Below, piece after piece: positions 1 to 7,428 of a DNA stretch of 64,000 nt; positions within the stretch are counted from its first letter, which is position 1, and each line of letters opens with the position of its first letter. The stretch covers positions 93,080-157,079 of the forward strand of contig NZ_JALJQZ010000007.1 in assembly GCF_022968395.1 (NCBI RefSeq), given 5' to 3'. This DNA comes from Affinirhizobium lemnae. Its GTDB lineage: Bacteria > Pseudomonadota > Alphaproteobacteria > Rhizobiales > Rhizobiaceae. A program made the translations under genes and the position numbers. The notes below the pieces were generated by a model. It made no database searches. It was not told the origin of the DNA and saw only the letters and a program-made list of their open reading frames with translations.

Positions 1-2
1 AC

Positions 3-317
3 GTGGAGGGCAAGCTTGCCCCCGGCGTGGCCCGCGCTCGCGAGGTGCACGCGCTGATGAAGACCGGCGCACTGGACGGGCTTTCCATCGGCTTTCGCAC
101 CATACGCGCGAGACAGGACGCGAAGACGGGCGTTCGCCGTATTCTGGAGGCGGACCTCTGGGAAATTTCCGTTGTGACCTTTCCGATGCTGCCATCGGCC
201 AGGATTTCCAACGTGAAGCAGGCGCGGTTCTTCCGCGACCGTGACACCGAGCTTGTGCGCGCCCTGCGCCGGGCCAGCAAGACCATGTTGACCAGCCATA
301 TGAGAGGACGAATTTGA
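3..317 (+). CDS. HK97-type prohead protease (GTA g4-like), 5' end missing
   Basis: Only the C-terminal ~104 residues are in the window; the frame is open to the left edge, so the GTG at base 3 is merely the first possible codon. Family members (peptidase U35/S78) cleave the capsid scaffold domain during head maturation. The visible part has the serine motif GLSIGF (Ser28 of the visible stretch) and the family's EISVVTFPM segment (about residues 54-62). The stop overlaps the capsid start by one base (TGATG), as expected for translational coupling in a head operon. The order protease-capsid-adaptor-stopper matches RcGTA g4-g7. Family assignment is firm; whether the upstream half is intact cannot be seen. 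Confidence 0.85.
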   Translation: MEGKLAPGVARAREVHALMKTGALDGLSIGFRTIRARQDAKTGVRRILEADLWEISVVTFPMLPSARISNVKQARFFRDRDTELVRALRRASKTMLTSHMRGRI

Positions 318-1600
318 TGCAGGATATTGCCCTTAACGCTTCACTGAGCGCTTCACCGGAAACCAAGGCGCTGCCGGAGGTGAAAGCCGTGCCAGATACG
401 ATGATGGCGGCCTTCGACGAGTTCATGGAGGCCTTCGAAAGCTTCAAGGACGTGAACGACCGCCGCCTTTCGGAAATCGAGCAGAAACTGACCGCCGATG
501 TGGTGACGCGGGAGAAGCTGGAGCGCATCAACCGCAGCATGGACGAGCAGAAGCGGGTGATCGACCAGCTGGCGCTGAAGAAGGCGCGACCGGCGCTGGG
601 TGGCGCCCGTGAGGCGGGGCCTGAAGTTGCCGAGCACAAGGCGGCCTTCGAGGCCTATGTGCGCCGTGGCGACGAGGGTGCGTTGCGCGAGCTGGAGGCT
701 AAGGCGATGAGCGCAGGCTCGACCAGCGATGGCGGCTATCTGGTGCCGGACGAGACGGACACCGAGATTGGCCGCCGCCTGAGCGTGGTTTCCCCCATGC
801 GTGCGCTCTCCACCGTACGCACCGTTTCCACCACGGTGCTGAAGAAGCCGTTTGCGCTGAGCGGCCCGGCGACGGGCTGGGTTTCCGAAACGGCGGCACG
901 GCCGCAGACGACATCGCCGCAGCTGGCGGAACTGAGCTTTCCCACCATGGAGCTCTACGCCATGCCCGCCGCCAGCCAGACGCTGCTGGACGATGCGGCG
1001 GTGGACATCGAGAGCTGGCTGGCGAGCGAGGTGGACACAGTGTTTGCCGAGCAGGAGGGCGATGCCTTCATTCGCGGCGAGGGTGTGAACAAGCCGAAGG
1101 GCTTTCTGGCCTATGACACCGCAGCCGACAGCGCCTGGGCCTGGGGGAAGCTGGGTTATGTGGCGACGGGTCAGGCGGGAGCTTTTGCCTCATCCGGTGC
1201 ATCGGATGTTCTTGTGAATTCGATCTATGCGCTGAAGGCCGGACACCGCCAGAACGCGACCTTTCTGATGAACCGGCGCACTCAGGGCGAAATTCGCAAG
1301 CTGAAGGATGCCGATGGTAACTATCTGTGGCGTCCGCCGGCAACGGCAGGCCAGGCTGCGACGCTGATGGGATTTCCGGTGGCGGAGGGCGAGGAAATGC
1401 CGGACATTGCCGCCGGCTCGCTTTCCATCGCCATCGGTGATTTCAAAGCCGGATATCTGGTGGTGGACCGCGCGGGCGTGCGCATTCTTCGCGATCCCTA
1501 TTCCGCCAAACCCTATGTGCTGTTCTACACCACCAAGCGCGTGGGCGGCGGCGTGCAGAACTTCGAGGCGATCAAGCTGGTGAAGTTTTCCGCGAGTTAA
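317..1600 (+). CDS. HK97-family major capsid protein (GTA g5-like)
   Basis: Main shell protein of the GTA or phage head, 427 residues from the ATG at 317. A TTG at 314 is a possible but less likely start; GAGAGGACG lies just upstream. Residues about 25-110 are charged and helical, like the HK97 delta/scaffold domain that the upstream protease removes. The segment GSTSDGGYLVPDE near residue 135 is the typical start of the mature HK97-fold capsid in this family. The rest follows the family pattern, with a GEGVNKPKGFL segment. Length is normal for GTA g5. It is followed by a 310-base gap filled with a palindromic repeat pair rather than by the next gene. Confidence 0.93.
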   Translation: MQDIALNASLSASPETKALPEVKAVPDTMMAAFDEFMEAFESFKDVNDRRLSEIEQKLTADVVTREKLERINRSMDEQKRVIDQLALKKARPALGGAREAGPEVAEHKAAFEAYVRRGDEGALRELEAKAMSAGSTSDGGYLVPDETDTEIGRRLSVVSPMRALSTVRTVSTTVLKKPFALSGPATGWVSETAARPQTTSPQLAELSFPTMELYAMPAASQTLLDDAAVDIESWLASEVDTVFAEQEGDAFIRGEGVNKPKGFLAYDTAADSAWAWGKLGYVATGQAGAFASSGASDVLVNSIYALKAGHRQNATFLMNRRTQGEIRKLKDADGNYLWRPPATAGQAATLMGFPVAEGEEMPDIAAGSLSIAIGDFKAGYLVVDRAGVRILRDPYSAKPYVLFYTTKRVGGGVQNFEAIKLVKFSAS

Positions 1601-1654
1601 GACGGGGTGAGGGAGCTTCTTCCGCTTCCACAGTACACGAAGCGGTGAAAAGAT

Positions 1655-1801
1655 CCCCTCCCCAACCCTCCCCACAAGGGGGAGGGAGTTCGTCGGCATT
1701 CTCGGCAGCCACCTGATTCCCCATTATAAATTTGGCGAGCTAAGCTGTTAGCGGCTTGCTCGACCTGCTCCCTCCCCCTTGTGGGGAGGGTTGGGGAGGG
1801 G
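1655..1801. repeat. Pair of inverted palindromic elements (type A)
   Basis: Two 34-base arms, 1655-1688 and 1768-1801, are exact reverse complements separated by 79 bases. Each arm is itself a hairpin: CCCTCCCC, a short ACAA loop, then GGGGAGGG. The same arm recurs at 18379-18412 inside ccmH. The pair fills the gap between the capsid and adaptor genes, which are almost contiguous in other GTA clusters. The layout resembles REP/BIME elements; no transposase is nearby. The rest of 1601-1910 shows no gene. Confidence 0.9.
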
Positions 1802-1910
1802 TCTGTCAAGGGCGGAATCATTCGCGTTGTGTCCTGTGTTCCGCTTCAATCCTTGACTTGCCCTCTTGACGCGTCGGACGGCTCTTACCTTTCCCAAAAA
1901 GGAATTTTCC

Positions 1911-2480
1911 ATGACCTATGCATTGATCGATCCGCCAGCCGCGGAGGCGCTGACGCTTGCCGAGGTAAAGGCGCATCTGCGGCTGGATGGAGCGCAAGAG
2001 GATGCGCTTCTGGCGCAGCTGATTGCCATTGCCCGCGAGCATCTGGAGCGGGAAACAGGGCTTTGCCTGATCGAGCAGACGCTTCGGCTCTACCTCGACC
2101 AATGGCCGAAGGACGGCGTGATTCAGATTGCGAGAGGACCGGTGCAAGCCATTGAGGCAGCAACGGTTTACGCCGAAGACGGAACGGCATCTCATCCATC
2201 GCTTGAAGACCATCTGCTGGATGGGCAGGCACGCCCGGCCAGACTGTGGCTGCGTGATCCGCCAAAGCCTGGTCGAGCAATCAATGGCATCGAGATCGAT
2301 TTCACCGCCGGTTTCGGCGAGGCGGGCACGGATGTGCCGGACCCGCTGAAGCGCGCCATGCTGATCCATATCGCGCTGATGTTTGCCCATCGTGGTGTCC
2401 TGTCCCCCGATCAGCAGCCGGGGGCAATGCCGGACGGCTATGACCGGCTGGTGGCGTCCTTCCGCATGAGGAGGCTTTGA
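1911..2480 (+). CDS. Head-tail connector/adaptor protein (GTA g6-like)
   Basis: Protein of 189 residues that sits under the portal and joins head to tail (phiE125 gp8/HK97 gp6-like family). The N-terminus LTLAEVKAHLRLD, the helix with ETGLCLIEQTLRLYLD, and the later GFGEAGTDVPDPLKRAML segment are typical of this family. The ATG at 1911 is chosen because AAGGA lies about 9 bases upstream; the frame extends 45 bases further back, but without a ribosome site. It is the first gene after the type A repeat pair and is followed after one base by the next gene, so the operon resumes here. Confidence 0.85.
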   Translation: MTYALIDPPAAEALTLAEVKAHLRLDGAQEDALLAQLIAIAREHLERETGLCLIEQTLRLYLDQWPKDGVIQIARGPVQAIEAATVYAEDGTASHPSLEDHLLDGQARPARLWLRDPPKPGRAINGIEIDFTAGFGEAGTDVPDPLKRAMLIHIALMFAHRGVLSPDQQPGAMPDGYDRLVASFRMRRL

Positions 2481-2481
2481 A

Positions 2482-2820
2482 ATGAGCACCCTGCCGCTGG
2501 ACCCCGGCCAGTTGACCCACCGCCTGACACTGGAAGCGCCGAACGACGAGAGCGACGGACAGGGCGGCAGCCTTGGCGGCTGGGTTCAGGCGGGTGAGGT
2601 ATGGGCGCGCATCGAACCGGTTGCGAGCCCCTCCTTCACCGACATGGCAGGGGGCGAACGGGCCGTGGTGACCCACCGGATTCTCCTTCGTCATCGCCAG
2701 GGCATCGGCGCCGGTCAGCGGTTTCGGGAAGGCGAACGGGTCTTCCGAATTCGACTTGTGCGCGATCCAGACGAGACCAAATGCATGCTTTCGTGCCTCT
2801 GTGAGGAGGAAGCACAATGA
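2482..2820 (+). CDS. Head closure / stopper protein (GTA g7-like)
   Basis: 112-residue head-tail adaptor of the SPP1 gp16/HK97 gp7-like family, which closes the head after DNA packaging. The family pattern is visible: an N-terminal LTHRLTLEAP strand, GWVQAGEVWARIEP, then HRILLRHR and a C-terminal strand FRIRLVRDPDE. It starts one base after the adaptor stop and overlaps the next gene by 4 bases (ATGA). Size and position agree with RcGTA g7. Confidence 0.85.
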   Translation: MSTLPLDPGQLTHRLTLEAPNDESDGQGGSLGGWVQAGEVWARIEPVASPSFTDMAGGERAVVTHRILLRHRQGIGAGQRFREGERVFRIRLVRDPDETKCMLSCLCEEEAQ

Positions 2821-3224
2821 GAGGTGGACAGGAACTTCTGAAGGCAATCCACGAGCGTCTCGCAAACGATGTGCAACTGCGTTCAACCGTAGGAATCCAA
2901 GGCTTCAGGGACCGGATTGCAGGGCGTGTAAGCCTTCCTGCAATTACCTACGGGACACTGGAGAGCCGAGACTATTCCACCGGGACCGAAGTTGCGGAGG
3001 AGCACCTCCTGACGGTGGAAATCTGGTCTGATGGGAAGGGACGCGCTGAAGCACAAAGGCTGGCCGCTCAGGTGGCGATATTGCTGGACCGCACGGAACT
3101 GGCGCTGGGGGAGAACCAGCATCTGGTAAACCTGACGGTGACGGGTATCCGCTACAGGCAGGACGCGAAAACACAGGCTCAGGTTGCGGAGGTGAACCTG
3201 CGAGGCGTGACGGAAGAGACGTGA
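2817..3224 (+). CDS. DUF3168 tail terminator protein (GTA g8-like)
   Basis: 135 residues of the DUF3168 family, which in GTAs and siphophages forms the tail-terminator ring. The family core is visible: HERLANDVQLRSTVG near the start, ITYGTLESRDYSTGTE in the middle, then VEIWSDGKGRAEAQRLA and the closing VTGIRYRQD strand. The start overlaps the stopper stop (ATGA). The gap to the tail-tube gene is 42 bases, the widest junction in this part of the operon not filled by repeats. Confidence 0.85.
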   Translation: MRGGQELLKAIHERLANDVQLRSTVGIQGFRDRIAGRVSLPAITYGTLESRDYSTGTEVAEEHLLTVEIWSDGKGRAEAQRLAAQVAILLDRTELALGENQHLVNLTVTGIRYRQDAKTQAQVAEVNLRGVTEET

Positions 3225-3266
3225 GACTTTTTTCAGAACCAGATCGTTCAAAAGGGATTTATTACA

Positions 3267-3674
3267 ATGGTGGCACAGGCAGGACGTGACCTTCTGTTGA
3301 AGGTGGAAAATGGCGCAGGCTGGCAGACGGTGGCGGGTTTGCGTTCCAAACGCTTGGCATTCAATGCCGAAACTGTGGACATTACAGATGCCGAAAGCGC
3401 CGGACGCTGGCGTGAACTTCTGGGTGGGGCAGGCATTCAGCGCGCCTCGTTGAACGGGGCGGGCCTCTTCAAGGACCAGACCTCCGATGCAATGATCCGC
3501 AGCGCCTTCTTCGCCGGCAGTATTCTGAATTTTCAGGTGGTGATCCCGTCCTTCGGCACGATCAGCGGACCCTTCCAGATGACCTCGCTGGAATATTCCG
3601 GGGAGCACAATGGAGAAGTGCGCTTCGAGATCGCGCTGGAATCCGCCGGTCAACTGACGTTCGGAGCGATCTGA
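3267..3674 (+). CDS. Major tail tube protein, TP901-1 type (GTA g9-like)
   Basis: 135-residue major tail protein that polymerises into the tail tube. The start region AGRDLLLKVENG, the central TVDITDAESAGRWREL and the C-terminal LEYSGEHNGEVRFEIALESAG are typical of the TP901-1/GTA g9 family; the last segment gives the family's closing beta strands. The ATG at 3267 is preceded by AAAAGGGATTT. The stop overlaps the next start by one base (TGATG). The high level of tube protein needed may explain a separate ribosome site. Confidence 0.9.
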   Translation: MVAQAGRDLLLKVENGAGWQTVAGLRSKRLAFNAETVDITDAESAGRWRELLGGAGIQRASLNGAGLFKDQTSDAMIRSAFFAGSILNFQVVIPSFGTISGPFQMTSLEYSGEHNGEVRFEIALESAGQLTFGAI

Positions 3675-4069
3675 TGCAGACGACAGAGACGACGGGCAAG
3701 GGACTGGGATTGCATCGCCGTGCCAACCGGCAACGCGGCGAGGTGGAGGCGATGATCGATGGCGAGCGGCGCATTCTGTGCCTGACGCTGGGCGCGCTGG
3801 CCGAGCTGGAAACCGCTTTCGGCGTGGCTGATCTTTCCGAACTGGCCGCCTATTTCGCCAAGGGACGATTGAAGGCGGTCGATCTGGTGCGGGTGATCGG
3901 CGCCGGACTGCGCGGCGGCGGCAATCTGTTTCCCGACGAGGAAGTGGCCGACATGAATGTGGAAGGCGGCGTGACCGCCTGCGCCCGCATTGCCACGGAA
4001 CTGCTGGAGGCGGCCTTTAGTGACGGAATGACGACTGGCGCGCGAGGGAACCCGATTCCCCGCCCTTGA
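3674..4069 (+). CDS. GTA g10-like tail assembly protein
   Basis: 131-residue protein of the GTA gp10 family, encoded between tail tube and tape measure, where siphophages have tail assembly chaperones. The family pattern is seen in ANRQRGEVEAMIDGE, then LTLGALAELETAFGV and a helix around LKAVDLVRVIGAGLRGGG. It overlaps both neighbours: TGATG at its start, and its TGA overlaps the TTG start of the next ORF. The family is GTA-typical; the exact biochemical role is inferred from position. Confidence 0.82.
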   Translation: MQTTETTGKGLGLHRRANRQRGEVEAMIDGERRILCLTLGALAELETAFGVADLSELAAYFAKGRLKAVDLVRVIGAGLRGGGNLFPDEEVADMNVEGGVTACARIATELLEAAFSDGMTTGARGNPIPRP

Positions 4070-4296
4070 GCGCCGCAACGGGCGCCCCGCATGACGGCGC
4101 GACGGCTGGATGGCCGGGCGTGCTGCATGTGGGGCTGTGCCTGTTGCGGCTTCCTCCCGACATCTTCTGGCAGCTTTCGCCACGCGAGTTCATGGGGATG
4201 GCAGGGGCCTTTCGTCCCCGCCCGCCCGGACTGGACCGCGCAGGGCTTGCTGCGCTGATGGCCGCCTTTCCCGACTTGCCACTTTCTTCCGACTGA
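4066..4296 (+). CDS. Phage tail assembly chaperone (GTA g10.1-like)
   Basis: Small protein of 76 residues with the pattern of the rcc01693/TIGR02216 family: LLRLPPDIFWQLSPREF, followed by a proline-rich stretch and LAALMAAFPD. In siphophages such a protein, often made by frameshift from the upstream gene, coats the tape measure; here it is a separate overlapping gene. The start is TTG at 4066, overlapping the previous stop (TTGA). An internal GTG near 4119 could also be used. Family is well supported, start is not. Confidence 0.78.
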   Translation: MSAATGAPHDGATAGWPGVLHVGLCLLRLPPDIFWQLSPREFMGMAGAFRPRPPGLDRAGLAALMAAFPDLPLSSD

Positions 4297-4304
4297 GGTG
4301 ACCG

Positions 4305-4883
4305 ATGACCGATACTGTTTCCACAGGCCGTGGACTGGATGACGCGCTTTCTACCAGCGAGGCGCTGTCACGTTCGATGCAGGATCTGCAGGCACGTTCG
4401 CAAAGCTTCGGCTCGGCGCTTTCAAGCGCTTTACAGGGAGCGGCTCTCAACGGCAAAGGCCTGGACACTGTGCTGCGTGGACTGGGGCGACGCCTGAGCG
4501 ACATTGCCCTTGCCGCTGCGCTGAAGCCGCTGGAGAACGCAATGTCCGGCATTGCGGGAAGCCTGCTCGGCTCCCTCGGTTCGGGCGTGGTCGGAAAGGT
4601 GACGCCCTTTGCCGATGGTGGCGTGGTGCGAAGTCCGAGCTTCTTCTCCATGGGGGGAAGTGCGACCGGCCTGATGGGCGAGGCGGGGGCAGAGGCCATT
4701 CTGCCGCTGAAGCGCGGCGCCGATGGCGCGTTGGGCGTGGCGACGTCCGGCGGCTCTGGGGGAGCCTCAGGGCAGATCGTGTTCAACGTGACGGCGACGG
4801 ATGCGGCCAGCTTCAAGCGCAGCGAGGGCCAGATTACCGCCATGCTTGCTCGCAGCGTGGCGCGCGGACGGCGGGGTGTGTGA
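4305..4883 (+). CDS. Short tail tape measure protein (GTA g11-like)
   Basis: 192-residue tape measure protein, short as in RcGTA g11 and far shorter than in ordinary siphophages, matching a stubby GTA tail. An N-terminal helix (about residues 15-65) is followed by a small hydrophobic Gly/Ala-rich region (GIAGSLLGSLGSGVVG) and the conserved FADGGVVRSPSFF and GLMGEAGAEAILPL segments that mark this family. The short length argues for a GTA rather than an active prophage. A repeat pair lies between this gene and the next. Confidence 0.85.
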   Translation: MTDTVSTGRGLDDALSTSEALSRSMQDLQARSQSFGSALSSALQGAALNGKGLDTVLRGLGRRLSDIALAAALKPLENAMSGIAGSLLGSLGSGVVGKVTPFADGGVVRSPSFFSMGGSATGLMGEAGAEAILPLKRGADGALGVATSGGSGGASGQIVFNVTATDAASFKRSEGQITAMLARSVARGRRGV

Positions 4884-4908
4884 GGGTCGTTTTGACGTTG
4901 AAAATGTT

Positions 4909-5086
4909 ACCCCCCTCTGGTCTGCCGACCATCTCCCCCTCAAGGGGGGAGATCGACTCGTGGCGGGCTCTCGGTCCCCAGTAGGGTTACCCTTTGCGGC
5001 AACCGCTATTGGTAAGGAATGCGAGCGGATGCGTCTTGCCGATCTCCCCCCTTGAGGGGGAGATGGTCGGCAGACCAGAGGGGGGT
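4909..5086. repeat. Pair of inverted palindromic elements (type B)
   Basis: Two 46-base arms, 4909-4954 and 5041-5086, are perfect reverse complements with an 86-base spacer. Each arm has three parts: a CCCCCCTCT edge; a small hairpin GGTC-TGCC-GACC (4919-4930 in the left arm); and a large hairpin ATCTCCCCC-TCAA-GGGGGGAGAT. Related arms lie at 7110-7155 and 18467-18511, with different but still paired stems around the same TGCC loop. The pair separates the tape-measure and distal-tail genes. No ORF is credible in the spacer. Confidence 0.9.
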
Positions 5087-5130
5087 GAGTTCCCGCATGA
5101 AGCTTTTCAAGAATAGAAGAGACTTAAACC

Positions 5131-5769
5131 ATGACCGGATTTCATGAGGTGCGCTTTCCGCTGCGGCTGGCGCTGGGCACGAGTGGTGGGCCGGTGCGGC
5201 GTACCGACATCGTGAACCTGTCCAACGGGCGCGAGAACCGCAATGCCCGCTGGCGCAATGCAAGGCGGGTCTACGATGCCGGTTCCGGTGTCCGCTCGAT
5301 TGCCGATCTCTATGAGGTGCTGGAATTCTTCGAGGCGCGGATGGGCGAGCTTTACGGCTTTCGCTTTCGCGATCCGCTGGACTGGAAATCCTGCGGGCCG
5401 ACGGGAAATGTCAGCGCCGAGGACCAATGGATCGGCACCGGCGATGGGGTGACGCGCACATTCCAACTGATCAAGACCTATGGCGACAACGGCGGTGAAA
5501 CGCGACGGACCATTGCCAAGCCGGTAGCTGGAACCGTGCGGGTGAGCGTGGACGGCGAAGAGATCTCCTCTGACCGCTTCACGCTGGAAGCGGCCACGGG
5601 GATCGTGACCTTCCACGCTGCCCATGTGCCGCCGGAGGGAGCCGAAATCCGCGCCGGATTCGAGTTCGATGTGCCGGTGCGCTTCGACACCGACCGGATC
5701 GACGTAAACCTTTCCGCCTTCAATGCCGGTCGAATTCCGGCCATTCCGATCAAGGAGATCCTGCCGTGA
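5131..5769 (+). CDS. DUF2460 distal tail protein (GTA g12-like)
   Basis: 212-residue DUF2460/TIGR02217 protein, the distal tail ring of GTA particles, linking tube and baseplate. The opening FHEVRFPLRLALGTSGGP and the internal GRENRNARWRNARRVYDAG are near-invariant in this family; the C-terminal AFNAGRIPAIPIKEI is also typical. The ATG at 5131 is the only good start, although its ribosome site (AGAAGAGA) is weak. The stop overlaps the GTG start of the hub gene (GTGA). Family and role are well supported. Confidence 0.9.
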   Translation: MTGFHEVRFPLRLALGTSGGPVRRTDIVNLSNGRENRNARWRNARRVYDAGSGVRSIADLYEVLEFFEARMGELYGFRFRDPLDWKSCGPTGNVSAEDQWIGTGDGVTRTFQLIKTYGDNGGETRRTIAKPVAGTVRVSVDGEEISSDRFTLEAATGIVTFHAAHVPPEGAEIRAGFEFDVPVRFDTDRIDVNLSAFNAGRIPAIPIKEILP

Positions 5770-6641
5770 GACACATACCGGCGGAACTGGCGGCCCATCT
5801 GGCGGGCGATGCCACGACGACCTGTCATGCCTGGCGGGTGACGCGCGCCGATGGCGTGGTGCTGGGCTTTACCGACCATGACGAAGACCTGGAGGTGGAT
5901 GGTACGTTCTGCCGTGCGGCAAGCGGCTTTTCCGCCAGCGACAACGAGGCCGAAAGCGGCATGGCGGCCAATGCAGGCGAGGTGCAGGGCGGCTTTTCCA
6001 GCGACACCATTGCTGCAGAAGAGCTTGCCGCAGGCCGGTTCGACCATGCGCTGGTGGAGCTGTTTCTGGTGAACTGGGCAGACCCTTCGCAGTTCACGCG
6101 GCTCGATGTGCGGGAAATCGGTGAGGTGACGCGGGCAGGCGGTGCCTTTACCGCAGAACTGCGCAGCATGGCGCATCGTCTCGACCAGCCGCAGGGCCGT
6201 GTCTATGGCCGTCGCTGCGATGCAAGCCTTGGCGACGGACGCTGCCGGGTGTCTCTTGATGCGTTCCAGTCTGCTGCGACGGTGAGCGCACAGCGCGACC
6301 GCAGCCATCTGACCGTGACGGGGTTGGTCGAGCGCGAGAGCGGCTTCTTCGATCAGGGGAGTTTGCGTTTTGCCGATGGCTCGACCGCCATGATCGAGCG
6401 GCATGTGGCGGAGGCAGGCGGCACTGGGCGGCTGACGTTGTGGCTGCCGCTGGAGCGCGACGTGGCCGAGAGCGAGGCGGTGGTGCTGACGGCTGGCTGC
6501 GACAAGAGCTTTACGACCTGCCGCGCCCGCTTCGCCAACGGCCTGAACTTTCGCGGCTTTCCGCATATGCCCGGAAGCGATTTCAGCTATTCCTATGCTG
6601 ATGGAGAAGGCCAGCACGATGGCGGCGTGCTGTTTCCATGA
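5766..6641 (+). CDS. DUF2163 baseplate hub protein (GTA g13-like)
   Basis: 291-residue DUF2163/TIGR02218 protein, the hub of the GTA baseplate. It starts at GTG 5766, overlapping the previous stop. The N-terminus HLAGDATTTCHAWRVTR and the phrase GFTDHDEDL are family hallmarks. Cysteines grouped in GRRCDASLGDGRCRV and CDKSFTTC...FRGFPHMPG match the family's conserved cysteines, which in RcGTA bind an iron-sulfur cluster (family knowledge, not visible in sequence). The stop overlaps the next ATG by 4 bases. Confidence 0.9.
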   Translation: MRHIPAELAAHLAGDATTTCHAWRVTRADGVVLGFTDHDEDLEVDGTFCRAASGFSASDNEAESGMAANAGEVQGGFSSDTIAAEELAAGRFDHALVELFLVNWADPSQFTRLDVREIGEVTRAGGAFTAELRSMAHRLDQPQGRVYGRRCDASLGDGRCRVSLDAFQSAATVSAQRDRSHLTVTGLVERESGFFDQGSLRFADGSTAMIERHVAEAGGTGRLTLWLPLERDVAESEAVVLTAGCDKSFTTCRARFANGLNFRGFPHMPGSDFSYSYADGEGQHDGGVLFP

Positions 6642-7072
6642 TGGGGCCGCGCGTGGTGGCGCTGGCGGAAGGCTGGATCGGCACGCCCTACCGGCATCAG
6701 GGCGCGACGAAGGGTGTGGCCTGCGATTGCATCGGTCTCATCCGCGGGGTCTGGTGCGAGCTTTACGGATGTGAACCGCCATTGGCCGTGCCGCCCTATG
6801 CGCCGGACTGGGCCGAGCGGGCGGACGAGGAGCGGCTGCTCAAGGCGGCGTTGGCGCTGTTCGGTGCCCCGGTGCCGGTCAGCGACATGCAGGCAGGCGA
6901 TGTGCTGCTGTTTCGCTGGCAGGCGGGCTGCGCGGCCAAACATGCGGGCATCCTTGCCGATGCGACGAGTTTCATCCACGCATATGAACAGGCGGCGGTG
7001 ACGCGTTCCACTCTCGTGGCAGCCTGGCGACGGCGGATCGTGGCCGTGCATCGGTTTGGGGTGGGTGATTAG
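6638..7072 (+). CDS. NlpC/P60 tail peptidase (GTA g14-like)
   Basis: 144-residue cell-wall peptidase of the NlpC/P60 fold, thought to sit at the tail tip and open peptidoglycan when DNA is delivered. The opening ALAEGWIGTPYRHQG and the catalytic cysteine in ACDCIGLIRG (Cys31) are clear; the catalytic His is His102 in KHAGI. Phage members of TIGR02219 type have this length. The start overlaps the hub stop (ATGA). After it, the operon is split by 356 bases of repeats before the megatron gene. Confidence 0.9.
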   Translation: MMGPRVVALAEGWIGTPYRHQGATKGVACDCIGLIRGVWCELYGCEPPLAVPPYAPDWAERADEERLLKAALALFGAPVPVSDMQAGDVLLFRWQAGCAAKHAGILADATSFIHAYEQAAVTRSTLVAAWRRRIVAVHRFGVGD

Positions 7073-7109
7073 GGACCTGTCACCCCGGCCAAGCGTGCCA
7101 GGCGTGAAG

Positions 7110-7155
7110 CACCCCCCTCTGCCTTGCCAGGCATCTCCCCCTCAAGGGGGGAGAT
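7110..7155. repeat. Single palindromic element (type B)
   Basis: One type B arm: a CCCCCCTCT edge, a small hairpin GCCT-TGCC-AGGC (7121-7132) and a large hairpin ATCTCCCCC-TCAA-GGGGGGAGAT. Compared with 4919-4930 the loop TGCC is unchanged, while several stem positions have changed on both sides and pairing is kept. No inverted partner is seen next to this copy. Confidence 0.85.
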
Positions 7156-7209
7156 CGGCAGGAAACATTCGCTCGCCTTCTCTCAGCTGCAGTGATTGCC
7201 GCGATCTGT

Positions 7210-7380
7210 CACCCCACCCGGCGCTCTGCGCCGACCTCCCCCTCAAGGGGAGGTGGGTGAGCGCGGCATCTGCTTGTCTATCTCCTGTCCACTGCGGCTG
7301 GTGGAAAAGACGGCAAAGGAGCGGCCAGTTCCCACCTCCCCTTGAGGGGGAGGTCGATGCGTTAGCATCGGGTGGGGTGA
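7210..7380. repeat. Pair of inverted palindromic elements (type C)
   Basis: Arms at 7210-7257 and 7331-7380 face each other across 73 bases. Shared parts are the CACCCCACCC edge and the large hairpin ACCTCCCCC-TCAA-GGGGAGGT. The middle hairpin differs completely between arms yet pairs in both: GGCGC-TCT-GCGCC at 7220-7232 and GATGC-GTTA-GCATC at 7356-7369. It lies between the peptidase and megatron genes; nothing else is recognisable in 7073-7428. Confidence 0.88.
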
Positions 7381-7428
7381 TACTGACATTCTCAGAAGCC
7401 TCCCAATAAACCCAAGGACTTCACAACC

